Assembly: GCA_028288725.1 (NCBI GenBank)
Contig: JAQGIC010000047.1
Location: forward strand, 1-64,000
DNA: 64,000 bases
Direction: 5' to 3'
DNA from: Rhodospirillales bacterium
GTDB taxonomy: Bacteria > Pseudomonadota > Alphaproteobacteria > ATCC43930 > CGMCC-115725
The notes below the pieces were generated by a model that was not told the origin of the DNA, ran no database searches, and worked only from the letters and a program-made list of their open reading frames with translations. This document shows positions 26,474-34,388 of the stretch, in pieces; position 1 is the first letter of the stretch, and every line of letters starts with the position of its first letter. The position numbers were made by a program, and so were the translations under genes.

Positions 26474-27571
26474 ATGGCATCGGACGAAATTCTGGTTTCC
26501 GCCGACCTGTTGAAGCGGCAACTGGGCGCGATCTTCACCGCCTGGGGCATGAGCGACGAGCATATCGCGACCACGCTCGATATCATGCTGTGGGCCGACC
26601 TGTCCGGCATCGACAGCCATGGCGCCGGTATGATGCAGCTGTACAACCGCTTTCGCGACCAGGGGAAACTCAGCTTCCGGCCCGAGATCCGCGTCGTGCG
26701 CCAGAACCCGGCGACGGCGCTGGTCGATGGCGGCGGCGGCCTTGGCCATGTGCCCTCGGCGCTGGCCATGAAGCTTGCCTGCGACAAGGCCGCGGCCATC
26801 GGCGTCGGCGTCGTGGCGGTGCGCAATTCCCACCATTATGGCGCCGCCGGCGCCTATGCCGAGATGGCGAGCGACCGCGGTCTGATCGGCATCTCGATGA
26901 CCGCGGTGGCGCGACCGAACGTGGTGCCGATGTTCGGGGCCGACGCCATGTTCGGCACCAATCCGATCGCCTTCGCGGCGCCTGCCAAGCGCAATCCGCC
27001 GTTTCTGCTGGACATGGCGACCAGCACGGCGGCGTTCGGCAAGCTGACCATCGCGTCGCGCGTCGGCAAGCCGATCCCGGAAGGCTGGGCGCTCGATGCC
27101 GGCGGCAAGCCGGTGACCGATGCCAACGAGGGACTGACGCACCGTCGCCTGACGCCACTCGGCACCTCGCGGCCGATGGGCGGCCACAAGGGCTACGGCC
27201 TCGCCATGATGGTCGAGGTGCTGTGCACGACTTTGGGCGGGGCCCAATATGGCGTCCTGCGCGAGAAGCGCGATCCGGACGCGGCGCGCCACGATGTCGG
27301 GCATTTCTTCCTGGCGATCGATCCGACGTCGTTCCGCGAGGATGGCGGGTTCGAGGATGATCTGGACGATATGATCGATGCGCTCCGGGCGACCCGCCCC
27401 GTCGATCCGGCCGAACCGGTCCAGGTCGCCGGCGACCCGGAGGTGCGGGCGCGGATCGAGCGGCGGAAGCACGGCATCCCGCTGTCGGCCCGTCTCGCCC
27501 AGGAACTGCGCGAGATCGCCGAGCATGCCGGCGCGCCCTATCTGATCGGAAATGGCAGCCCTGCGCCTTGA
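26474..27571 (+). CDS. LDH2-family (malate/L-lactate/ureidoglycolate-type) dehydrogenase
   Basis: This NAD(P)-dependent 2-hydroxyacid dehydrogenase of the LDH2/MDH2 fold has 365 residues. The SGIDSHG motif near 42-48, with the catalytic His, and the RNSHHYGAAGAY block near 115-126 identify the family. GHKGYGLAMMVEVL near 236 is also typical. Members oxidise malate, lactate, sulfolactate or ureidoglycolate, so the substrate is not certain. It lies 88 bases before a PhnW-like aminotransferase on the same strand, and a perfect hairpin separates them. Confidence 0.88.
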   Translation: MASDEILVSADLLKRQLGAIFTAWGMSDEHIATTLDIMLWADLSGIDSHGAGMMQLYNRFRDQGKLSFRPEIRVVRQNPATALVDGGGGLGHVPSALAMKLACDKAAAIGVGVVAVRNSHHYGAAGAYAEMASDRGLIGISMTAVARPNVVPMFGADAMFGTNPIAFAAPAKRNPPFLLDMATSTAAFGKLTIASRVGKPIPEGWALDAGGKPVTDANEGLTHRRLTPLGTSRPMGGHKGYGLAMMVEVLCTTLGGAQYGVLREKRDPDAARHDVGHFFLAIDPTSFREDGGFEDDLDDMIDALRATRPVDPAEPVQVAGDPEVRARIERRKHGIPLSARLAQELREIAEHAGAPYLIGNGSPAP

Positions 27572-27583
27572 GCAGAGGGATCT

Positions 27584-27617
27584 GCACAGAAGCCGCTTCG
27601 CCGCGCGGCTTCTGTGC
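27584..27617 (+). repeat. Perfect 13-bp inverted repeat between LDH2 and phnW-like genes
   Basis: GCACAGAAGCCGC (27584-27596) pairs perfectly with GCGGCTTCTGTGC (27605-27617) around an eight-base loop. There is no T run, so it may be a weak or Rho-aided terminator, an RNA-stability hairpin or an operator. Confidence 0.6.
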
Positions 27618-27659
27618 CGGATGCTCTAGGTTTCGGCAATCCGTTCAAATGGTCCCCTA

Positions 27660-28811
27660 ATGAAGTTGTTGATCCCTGGTCCGGTCATGACCCATCCCTC
27701 CGTCCGCGCGGCGATGGTCGAGGATTATGCGCCCTGGGACAACGACTTCCGCGCCGTCTATGCCGGCGTGTTCCGGCGCCTGCTGCCGATCGCCGGCGGT
27801 ACGCCCGATCGGCACGCGGTGCTGCCGCTGCAGGGCTGCGGCCATTTCGCCATGGAAGCGGCCGTCCGCACCTTCGTGCGCCCCGGTGACAAGCTGTTGC
27901 TGCCGATGACCGGCGCCTATGCCGATCGGCTGGCGCGCCTGGCCGAGGAGGCGGGGCGCACAATCGTCAGGCTGCCGGTGCCGGCCGGTACCCGCACCGA
28001 TGTCGAGGCGGTGATCGCGGCCTTGGAGGCGGATCCCTCGATCGGCCATCTGGCGCTGGTCTATAGCGAAACCGGCTCCGGCCTGATCCATGACGTGCCG
28101 GTGCTCGCCGCCGCCGCCGGTAGTCTCGGCCGCCGCGTGCTGGTCGACGCGGTCAGCGCGTTCGGCGCGCTGCCGTTCGACATCAGCAAGCTCGACATGG
28201 TCGATGCCATCAGCTTCACCTCGAACAAGGCGCTGGAAGCGCTGCCGGGCATGAGCTTCACCGTATCGCCGATCGAGCGGCTCGACGCCTGCCACGGCAA
28301 TGCCGGCAGCTGGTCGTTCGACCTCTGCGACGTGTGGGACCATCAGAGCGGCGGGGCCACGCCCGGCGCGCGGCGCAACGCCCGCAGCACGCCCGGTGCC
28401 GCGCGCTTCACGCCGCCGGCCCAGGTCGTGGCGGCCTTGGCCGTGGCGCTGGATCGCTATGAGGCCGAGGGGCGCGTGGCCCGGCTCGCGCGCTATACCG
28501 AGAACAAGCGGGTGCTGTACGAGGGTGTGAAGGCCCTGGGCCTGACGCCCTGCCTGCCCGAGCATCTGCAGGGACCGATCATCGTCAATGTCGCGGCCCC
28601 GAACGATCCGGCCTGGGACCTTCAGCGCTTCGTCGACGCGCTGAAGACGCGCGGCTTCGTCATCAGCAATTTCTACAATACGCCCGAGCCGAGCTTCCGC
28701 GTCGGCTGCATCGGTGCGATCACGCCCGAGGATATGGCCGAGGCGGTGCGGGCGATCGACGAGGCGTTGAGCGAGATGGGTATCAGGGAACGGGCGGGGA
28801 CGCCGTCTTAA
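27660..28811 (+). CDS. Class V aminotransferase, 2-aminoethylphosphonate transaminase (PhnW)-like
   Basis: This PLP enzyme of 383 residues resembles PhnW, which converts 2-aminoethylphosphonate and pyruvate to phosphonoacetaldehyde and alanine. Family features are LLIPGPVMTHPSVRAAM at the start, LPLQGCGHFAMEAAV near 60, YSETGSGLIHD near 139, VDAVSAFGALPFDI near 160 and the PLP-binding Lys in TSNKALEALPGM near 190. Length and order fit PhnW better than serine-glyoxylate or ureidoglycine transaminases, but those remain possible. No phnX or phnA gene lies nearby. The C-P lyase operon is 5 kb away. Confidence 0.7.
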   Translation: MKLLIPGPVMTHPSVRAAMVEDYAPWDNDFRAVYAGVFRRLLPIAGGTPDRHAVLPLQGCGHFAMEAAVRTFVRPGDKLLLPMTGAYADRLARLAEEAGRTIVRLPVPAGTRTDVEAVIAALEADPSIGHLALVYSETGSGLIHDVPVLAAAAGSLGRRVLVDAVSAFGALPFDISKLDMVDAISFTSNKALEALPGMSFTVSPIERLDACHGNAGSWSFDLCDVWDHQSGGATPGARRNARSTPGAARFTPPAQVVAALAVALDRYEAEGRVARLARYTENKRVLYEGVKALGLTPCLPEHLQGPIIVNVAAPNDPAWDLQRFVDALKTRGFVISNFYNTPEPSFRVGCIGAITPEDMAEAVRAIDEALSEMGIRERAGTPS

Positions 28812-28822
28812 GTTTTCTTCGT

Positions 28823-28853
28823 CATTCCCGCGAAGGCCTGCGCGGGGAATGAC
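28823..28853. repeat. ATTCCCGCG/CGGGGAATGAC repeat
   Basis: A copy of the GTCATTCCCGCGaaggcctgCGCGGGGAATGAC hairpin, common in proteobacterial intergenic DNA and related to copies near 44-69 and 5918-5935. It lies between convergent genes. Confidence 0.7.
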
Positions 28854-28869
28854 GGGATAAAAATGTAAA

Positions 28870-28895
28870 AAGGGGAGCCGTTTCGGGCTCCCCTT
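28870..28895. terminator. Bidirectional terminator between phnW-like gene and dps
   Basis: AAGGGGAGCC (28870-28879) pairs with GGCTCCCCTT (28886-28895). T-rich sequence follows on both strands (CTTTC on plus; CCTTTTTAC on minus), fitting termination of both convergent transcripts. Confidence 0.8.
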
Positions 28896-28916
28896 CTTTC
28901 GTTCCGGTAGAAAATC

Positions 28917-29399
28917 CTACGAGTCCGCCTGGCGATGGGCTTCGACCATCCAGAGCCACTTGTCGATGCCCCGGCCGACGCCGGTCAGGAGGTCGGCGGT
29001 GATGGCGTCGCCCAGCTCGTCGGTCGCGTCGATGCCGGCGCGGATATGCTTGCCGTAGGTCGCGAGCGCGGTGCTCAGCGCTTCGACATGGTTGGCGCCC
29101 GACGCGATATCGGTCGGATAGGCCGGCAGGCGGGTCTTGGCGACCGCCTGCTGAACCGTGCCCAGCGCGGTGCCGCCGAGCGTCACGATGCGTTCGGCGA
29201 TTTCGTCGGTGAAGGTGCGGACGTCGATCGCGATCTGGTCGAACAGCTCATGCAACGCGATGAAGCTCGGGCCCTTCACGTTCCAATGGGCCTGCTTGAC
29301 CTGGGCCGAGAGATCGACGGAATCGGCGAGGGCCGCGCTCAACTCGCCGATGATGGCGGCGCGCACATTGTCGGCCAGATCGATCTTGGTGCGGTGCAT
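28917..29399 (-). CDS. dps: DNA-protecting ferritin-like protein Dps
   Basis: This 160-residue Dps protein forms a dodecamer that binds DNA and oxidises and stores iron using hydrogen peroxide. The intersubunit ferroxidase residues are present: His in QAHWNVKGP near 38 and the Asp/Glu in ELFDQIAIDVRTFTDEIAERI near 50-70. The C-terminal half holds the HxEALST and WLWMVEAH helices usual for the alphaproteobacterial branch. It is a single gene in front of a terminator. It is usually induced in stationary phase or oxidative stress. Confidence 0.93.
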   Translation of the reverse strand: MHRTKIDLADNVRAAIIGELSAALADSVDLSAQVKQAHWNVKGPSFIALHELFDQIAIDVRTFTDEIAERIVTLGGTALGTVQQAVAKTRLPAYPTDIASGANHVEALSTALATYGKHIRAGIDATDELGDAITADLLTGVGRGIDKWLWMVEAHRQADS

Positions 29400-29530
29400 T
29401 GGAACCTCTCAGGTGGGATTTCGGTGGCCGGTGCCAGCAGCGGCCCGCCGGACGAAAGATGGGGTATGCACCTGCGTAAGCAAGCGCGGCTCGATGACGC
29501 AATCGCCTGAGATACCCTGGTAGTTCCGCC

Positions 29531-29662
29531 TAGAGCCTGATCCGATCAAGCCGGCTCGGTTGATCGGATCAGGCTCTAAATATTTGATTTGGAGTGCGAT
29601 TCAGACATGAGGCCGATCAGCCGCGAGCGAAGCTCGTCGGCAGGCCTCATATCATCGCGCTA
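29531..29662 (+). repeat. Dispersed TAG-bounded palindromic repeat, copy B (longest)
   Basis: A 48-base palindrome opens the element: TAGAGCCTGATCCGATCAA (29531-29549) and its perfect complement at 29560-29578. Then come GATTTGGAGTGCGATTCAGAC and an ATGAGGCC...GGCCTCAT hairpin, ending TCATCGCGCTA at 29662. Its right end supplies the stop codon of the ABC-F gene on the minus strand. Confidence 0.85.
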
Positions 29663-31549
29663 GGCGGCGGCGGCTTCGAGCGCTTCCGCCGCTTCGAGCC
29701 AGGCTTCCTCGGCCCGCGCCACCGCGGTGGCGAGCTCGGCCTGGCGCCGCATCAGCTGGCCGCGCTTGCCACCTTCCAGATAGGGCTCCAGCAGGGATTT
29801 CTCGACCGACGCCTTGTCCTGGATCAGGCGGCCGAGGGCGGCCTCGGCTTCCCGCGACAGCTTGCGCAGCGCGTCCATTTCCTTGCGCCGATCGCCGCCG
29901 CGCGGCCGGTCCGGCTGGTGTTCCACCGGCTCGGCCGGCTTGTTCTTCGATTTCTTGTCCTTGGGGATCTTGGTATTGCCGCTGCCGGACTTGCCCAGCA
30001 TCAGCTTGCGATAATCCTCCAGATCGCCGTCGAACGGCTTCACCTTGCCGTCGCCGACCAGCCAGAGCTGATCCGCCGTCAGCTCCAGCAGATGCCAATC
30101 ATGGCTGATCAGGATGACGGCGCCCTTGTATTCGTTGATCGCGACGGCCAGCGCCTCGCGGCTTTCGATGTCCAGATGGTTGGTCGGCTCGTCGAAGATC
30201 AGCATGGGCGGGGCGTTGTGCGTGATCAGCGCGAAGTTGAGCCGCGCGCGCTCGCCGCCGGACAGGGACTTGACGAGCGTGTTCGCCTTTTCCTGGCCGA
30301 AGCCGAACCGGCCGAGCCGTGCGCGCACCTGCGGCTCGCGCCCGCCGGGCATCAGCTCGGCCATCAGCTTGAACGGTGTCGACTCGCCGTCCATGTCCTC
30401 GACCTGGTGCTGGGCGAAGAAGCCGGTGAACAGCTTGCCCGAGCGATGATGGTGTCCGTCCATCGGCTGCAGCCGGCCGGCGACCAGCTTGGCGAAGGTC
30501 GATTTGCCGTTGCCGTTCGAGCCCAGGAGCGCGATGCGGTCTTCCGGATCGATACGCAGGTCGATGTCGCGCAGCACCGGCTTGCCCGGCGCATAGCCGA
30601 CCGAGACCTTGTCGAACGACAAGAGCGGCGGCGACAGTTCGGCCGGCTCCGGAAAATCGAAGCTGACGGTCGGGTCGTCGCGCATGACCGAGACGGAGCC
30701 CAGCTTTTCCAGCATCTTCATGCGGCTCTGCGCCTGGCGCGCCTTGCTCGCCTTGGCCTTGAACCGGTCGACGAAGCTCTGCAGATGCTTGCGCTTGGCA
30801 TCGACCTTGGATGCCTCCGCCTTCGATTGCGCCATGCGCTCGGCGCGCATCTTCTCGAACCAGTCGTAGTTGCCGCTGTAGAAGGTCAGCTGCTTGCTAT
30901 CGAGATGCAGGATGTGATCGACGCAGGCGTTCAGGATCTGCCGGTCATGGCTGATCACCAGGAGCGTATGCGGATATTTCTGCAAATAGGCTTCGAGCCA
31001 GACCGTCGCTTCCAGATCGAGATGGTTGGTCGGCTCGTCGAGCAGCAGCAGTTCCGGCTGGGCGAACAGCGCCGCCGCCAGCGCCACGCGCATGCGCCAG
31101 CCGCCGGAGAAGCTCGACATCGGCTGCTGCTGCATGTCTTCGCTGAAACCGAGACCGGCCAGGATTTCGGCCGCCCGCATCGGCGCGGTATGGGCGTCGA
31201 TATCGACCAGGCGCATATGCACCTCGGCCAGCCGCTCGCCGTCGTCCGACGTATCGGCTTCCAGCATCAGGGCGGCCCGCTCCAGATCGGCGGCCAGCAC
31301 CACATCCTGCGGGGTCATGTCGCCACCCGGCGCTTCCTGGGCGACGATGCCGATGCGCACGCCGCGCTGGATCTCGACCTCGCCCTGGTCGGGCTGCAGC
31401 TCGTTCAGGATCAGGCCGAACAGCGTCGACTTGCCGGCGCCGTTGCGGCCGACGAGACCGACGCGGTGACCGGCGGAAATGCTCGCGGTGGCGTTCTCGA
31501 GCAGAACGCGGCCGGCGACACGATAGGTAATGTTGGAAATGGAAAGCAT
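29660..31549 (-). CDS. ABC-F family ATPase (YheS/Uup-like)
   Basis: This soluble 629-residue protein has two ABC domains and no membrane part, the ABC-F layout of ribosome-acting translation factors. Walker A motifs are GLVGRNGAGKSTL near residue 34 and ALLGSNGNGKSTF near 345. Signatures are SFSGGWRMRVALA near 145 and LSGGERARLNFA near 430. A basic linker with the SKVDAKRKHLQSFVDRFKAKASKARQAQS stretch lies near 245-275. The charged C-terminal tail (540-629) looks like a coiled coil. Closest type is YheS. The TAG stop is the end of a dispersed repeat. Confidence 0.92.
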   Translation of the reverse strand: MLSISNITYRVAGRVLLENATASISAGHRVGLVGRNGAGKSTLFGLILNELQPDQGEVEIQRGVRIGIVAQEAPGGDMTPQDVVLAADLERAALMLEADTSDDGERLAEVHMRLVDIDAHTAPMRAAEILAGLGFSEDMQQQPMSSFSGGWRMRVALAAALFAQPELLLLDEPTNHLDLEATVWLEAYLQKYPHTLLVISHDRQILNACVDHILHLDSKQLTFYSGNYDWFEKMRAERMAQSKAEASKVDAKRKHLQSFVDRFKAKASKARQAQSRMKMLEKLGSVSVMRDDPTVSFDFPEPAELSPPLLSFDKVSVGYAPGKPVLRDIDLRIDPEDRIALLGSNGNGKSTFAKLVAGRLQPMDGHHHRSGKLFTGFFAQHQVEDMDGESTPFKLMAELMPGGREPQVRARLGRFGFGQEKANTLVKSLSGGERARLNFALITHNAPPMLIFDEPTNHLDIESREALAVAINEYKGAVILISHDWHLLELTADQLWLVGDGKVKPFDGDLEDYRKLMLGKSGSGNTKIPKDKKSKNKPAEPVEHQPDRPRGGDRRKEMDALRKLSREAEAALGRLIQDKASVEKSLLEPYLEGGKRGQLMRRQAELATAVARAEEAWLEAAEALEAAAA

Positions 31550-31816
31550 GGCGCCGCCCTCTTAGCATGAGCGGGGGCGGTCTGGCGATGCATTGCGGTG
31601 CAGCAAAGGCCGCGAGCATGGCAGCCGACCGCTCCTGCGCTATCATCGGAGGAAAAAGTGCCTGTAAGGCCGCCCGGTCGCACGCGAGGGCTCGACATTC
31701 GTCGTACAAGTTGGTTGACTGGGCGCCGACGAACCAAGCCCGGCCAGCAAGGATCCGGACTTTAAATCGATAGCGGGGGAGGGCGTGCGCGTGCCGAGAC
31801 GGCCTGACCGGGATTC

Positions 31817-32503
31817 ATGCCCGGCATGAATTACATCTTCCAATTCGGCGAGATCCTGAAGCCCGTCAATTTCGACGAGCTGCTGTGGGGCATGTCCAAC
31901 ACGCTGCGCCTGTCGGCGCTGGCGATGGTGCTGAGCCTCGCTTTCGCCATCGTCGGCGCCATGCTGCGCACATCGGGTCCGAAATGGGCCCAGGCCCTGA
32001 TCGCCGCCTATGTCGAGATCATCCGGAACACCCCGTTCCTGGTGCAGATCTTCATGATCTTCTTCGGGCTGCCGACCGTCGGCCTCCGTCTGGATGCCAA
32101 TGGCGCCGCCCTGGTCGCCATGGTGCTGAACGGCAGCGCCTATACGATCGAGATCGTGCGCGCCGGCATCGAAAGCATCACCGCCGGCCAGATGGACGCG
32201 GCCAAGGCGATCGGGCTCCGGCAAATGCAGAGCTTCCGCCTAGTCGTGCTGCCCCAGGCCTTGAAGGTCATGCTGGCGCCGCTCGGCAGCCAGTTCATCC
32301 TGCTGATGCTGAATTCCAGCATCGTCTCGGTCGTGTCGGCCGACGAACTGATGGCCGCCGCCCAGGATGTGCAGTCGCGCACCTTCCGGCCGTTCGAGAC
32401 CTATATCATCGTGTTCGTGATCTATTTCGGCCTGTCGATGGCGTTTCAGGCCGCGTTTGCGCTGATCGATCGCTGGGCGTTCGCCCGGGCGGAGCACCGC
32501 TGA
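31817..32503 (+). CDS. Amino-acid ABC transporter permease (HisM/GlnP type), first subunit
   Basis: This inner-membrane permease of 228 residues has about five helices and the EAA-like loop DAAKAIGLRQMQSFRLVVLPQALKVMLAP near 130-160, the contact with the ATPase. The IIRNTPFLVQIFMIFFGLP block near 60-78 is typical of polar amino-acid uptake systems. A second ATG at 31826 is an alternative start. Its stop overlaps the next permease start by one base (TGATG). The ATPase subunit of this importer is not in the window and may be shared. Confidence 0.9.
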   Translation: MPGMNYIFQFGEILKPVNFDELLWGMSNTLRLSALAMVLSLAFAIVGAMLRTSGPKWAQALIAAYVEIIRNTPFLVQIFMIFFGLPTVGLRLDANGAALVAMVLNGSAYTIEIVRAGIESITAGQMDAAKAIGLRQMQSFRLVVLPQALKVMLAPLGSQFILLMLNSSIVSVVSADELMAAAQDVQSRTFRPFETYIIVFVIYFGLSMAFQAAFALIDRWAFARAEHR

Positions 32504-33156
32504 TGCGCACGCTCACCCTTTCGGACATCGAATTCCTCATCTTCGCCGTGCGCTGGACGCTGCTGCTGTCGGCGCTGGCCTTTGCCGGCGGTGGGCTGGT
32601 CGGCATCATCATCGCGCTGCTGCGCACCTCGCAGCAGCCGCTGCTGCGCATGCTCGCCATCGCCTATATCCGGGTGTTCCAGGGCACGCCGCTGTTGCTG
32701 CAGCTGTTCCTGGTGTTCTTCGGCGGCGATCTCCTGGGCTTCGGGCTCGGGCCGTGGCTGTCGGCCATGCTGGGGCTCAGCCTGAATGCCGGCGCCTTCC
32801 TGGGCGAGATCTGGCGCGGCGCCATCCAGGGCGTGCCCCGGGGCCAGATCGAGGCGGCGCGGTCGCTCGGCCTCGGCTATGGGCCGACCATGGGCAAGGT
32901 CGTGCTGCCCCAGGCGCTGCGGCTCGCCGTGGCGCCGACCGTGGGCTTCCTGGTCAATCTGGTCAAAAGCACGTCGCTCGCCTCGATCCTGGGCTTCGTC
33001 GAGCTGATCCGGGCCGGGCAATTGCTCAACAACGCGACCTTCCGGCCGTTCCTGATCTTCAGCACGGTGGCGCTCATCTATTTCGTGATCTGCTGGCCGC
33101 TGACCATGGCGAGCCGGCGGCTGGAGGCCCGGCTGGCGCAGGCCTATCGGCGCTAA
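32503..33156 (+). CDS. Amino-acid ABC transporter permease, second subunit
   Basis: The partner permease of 217 residues has the same family layout: YIRVFQGTPLLLQLFLVFFGG near 45-66 and the EAA loop EAARSLGLGYGPTMGKVVLPQALRLAVAP near 115-145. Together with the upstream subunit it forms the membrane channel. The start at 32503 shares its first base with the stop of the first permease. The longer open frame upstream is only a shadow. Confidence 0.92.
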   Translation: MRTLTLSDIEFLIFAVRWTLLLSALAFAGGGLVGIIIALLRTSQQPLLRMLAIAYIRVFQGTPLLLQLFLVFFGGDLLGFGLGPWLSAMLGLSLNAGAFLGEIWRGAIQGVPRGQIEAARSLGLGYGPTMGKVVLPQALRLAVAPTVGFLVNLVKSTSLASILGFVELIRAGQLLNNATFRPFLIFSTVALIYFVICWPLTMASRRLEARLAQAYRR

Positions 33157-33209
33157 ATCATGTGTTTAGACAAGATCGACAACAACAACGAACCTGGGGA
33201 GAGACGGCG

Positions 33210-34001
33210 ATGAGATTTCTGAGATATGCGGCGGCGGCCCTCGCGGTACTGGGACTGGCCACCCTCGCGCGACCGGTGGCGGCGCAGACTGTCGACGAGA
33301 TCCTGAGCAAGGGCGAGATCAATATCGGCGTGCTGGTCGATCTGCCGCCCTACGGCGTCCTGAACGACAAGCAGGAGCCGGACGGCTACGACATCGACGT
33401 GGCCAGGCTGCTCGGCAAATACATGGGCGTGAAGGTCAACCTGGTTCAGCTGACCAGCCCGAACCGCATTCCGTTCCTGGTCACCAACAAGGTCGACCTG
33501 ATCGTCGCCACCTTCGGCGTGACGCCGGAGCGCGCCAAGACCGTGCTGTTCTCGATCCCCTACAGCGCCATCGAAAATGTCGTGTTCGCGCCCAAGGACA
33601 AGAAGATCGCCACGCTGGACGATCTGAAGGGCCTCAAGGTCGGCGTGCCGCGCGGCACGGTGCAGGACGTGATCTTGAGCTCGACCTTGGGCGACAAGGT
33701 CAAGATGGCCCGGTTCGACGATGATCCGAGCACGTACCAGGCGCTGATCACCCATCAGGTCGATGCGATCGCCGAGACCGGCCTCACCGGCGATACGATC
33801 TTCGCCAAGAACCCGGAAGCCGGGATCGAGCGCAAGTTCATCCTGCTGCAGCAGCCGAACGGCATCACCATGCGCAAGGACCAGTGGAACCTGCATCAGT
33901 GGGTCAATACCTTCGTCTATTTCGTGAAGAACAATGGCGAGCTGAATGCCATTCACGAAAAGTGGTTCCACAAGCCGCTGCCGAACCTGCCGACCTTCTA
34001 G
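33210..34001 (+). CDS. Amino-acid ABC transporter substrate-binding protein
   Basis: This periplasmic binding protein of 263 residues belongs to the family-3 (SBP_bac_3) fold. A signal peptide ends near ARPVAAQT (residue 25). Conserved elements are INIGVLVDLPPYGVLNDKQEPDGYDIDVARLLGKYM near 38-73 and LVTNKVDLIVATFGVTPERAKTVLFSIPY near 90-118. The ligand is probably a polar amino acid. It follows the two permeases after 53 bases and precedes a hairpin and a strong terminator, so it ends the operon. Confidence 0.92.
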   Translation: MRFLRYAAAALAVLGLATLARPVAAQTVDEILSKGEINIGVLVDLPPYGVLNDKQEPDGYDIDVARLLGKYMGVKVNLVQLTSPNRIPFLVTNKVDLIVATFGVTPERAKTVLFSIPYSAIENVVFAPKDKKIATLDDLKGLKVGVPRGTVQDVILSSTLGDKVKMARFDDDPSTYQALITHQVDAIAETGLTGDTIFAKNPEAGIERKFILLQQPNGITMRKDQWNLHQWVNTFVYFVKNNGELNAIHEKWFHKPLPNLPTF

Positions 34002-34013
34002 TGGTCCGATCCT

Positions 34014-34101
34014 GACGCTTGCTTCCCAAGCGTCGGGTGAACCGGTCCACCAGATAATGGGCTGTGATAAAATCGGACGGATGGATCCGTCTGATTTTAT
34101 C
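34014..34101. repeat. Two hairpins after the amino-acid transporter operon
   Basis: GACGCTTG (34014-34021) pairs with CAAGCGTC (34027-34034). Further on GATAAAATCGGACGGA (34066-34081) pairs with TCCGTCTGATTTTATC (34086-34101) with one mismatch and a four-base loop. They precede the terminator at 34128. The layout looks like a REP-type composite element. Confidence 0.6.
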
Positions 34102-34127
34102 CAGCAGTCGCGGACGAGACAGCGGCG

Positions 34128-34169
34128 GGCCCGTCCGGGGTATGGGGACTTCGGACGGGCCGTTTTTTT
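34128..34169 (+). terminator. Strong Rho-independent terminator
   Basis: GGCCCGTCCG (34128-34137) pairs with CGGACGGGCC (34152-34161) and is followed by seven T (34163-34169). It ends the amino-acid ABC operon. From here to 34388 I see no gene. This stretch should hold the promoter of the next gene, but no clear box stands out. Confidence 0.9.
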
Positions 34170-34388
34170 ATTGGGTGCCGCGGATGCGGTATCCAAGGCC
34201 GCAGGCTTGCGGTATGGTCGCGGCCGTTCCCGAACATTCAGAGCCGTTCTTAAGCGCACATTAAAGCCCAGGCTCCGCCCGGGCGGGCCGGTTTGCCGGG
34301 CGATGAACGCTGCCCCGGCGCGGATGCTCTGAAGCAACGCCTCCGTCGCACCTTCCGGCGTTTCCAAAAAGAAAACAGGGAGGAACGG

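Noticed and set aside
29594-31570. 658-codon plus-strand frame opposite the ABC-F gene
   Set aside because: It has no recognisable domain, and the minus-strand ABC-F protein has all Walker and signature motifs.
34170-34388. Possible riboswitch or small RNA upstream of the secreted hydrolase
   Set aside because: No known riboswitch pattern or terminator/antiterminator pair is visible; short GC hairpins alone are expected at this composition.
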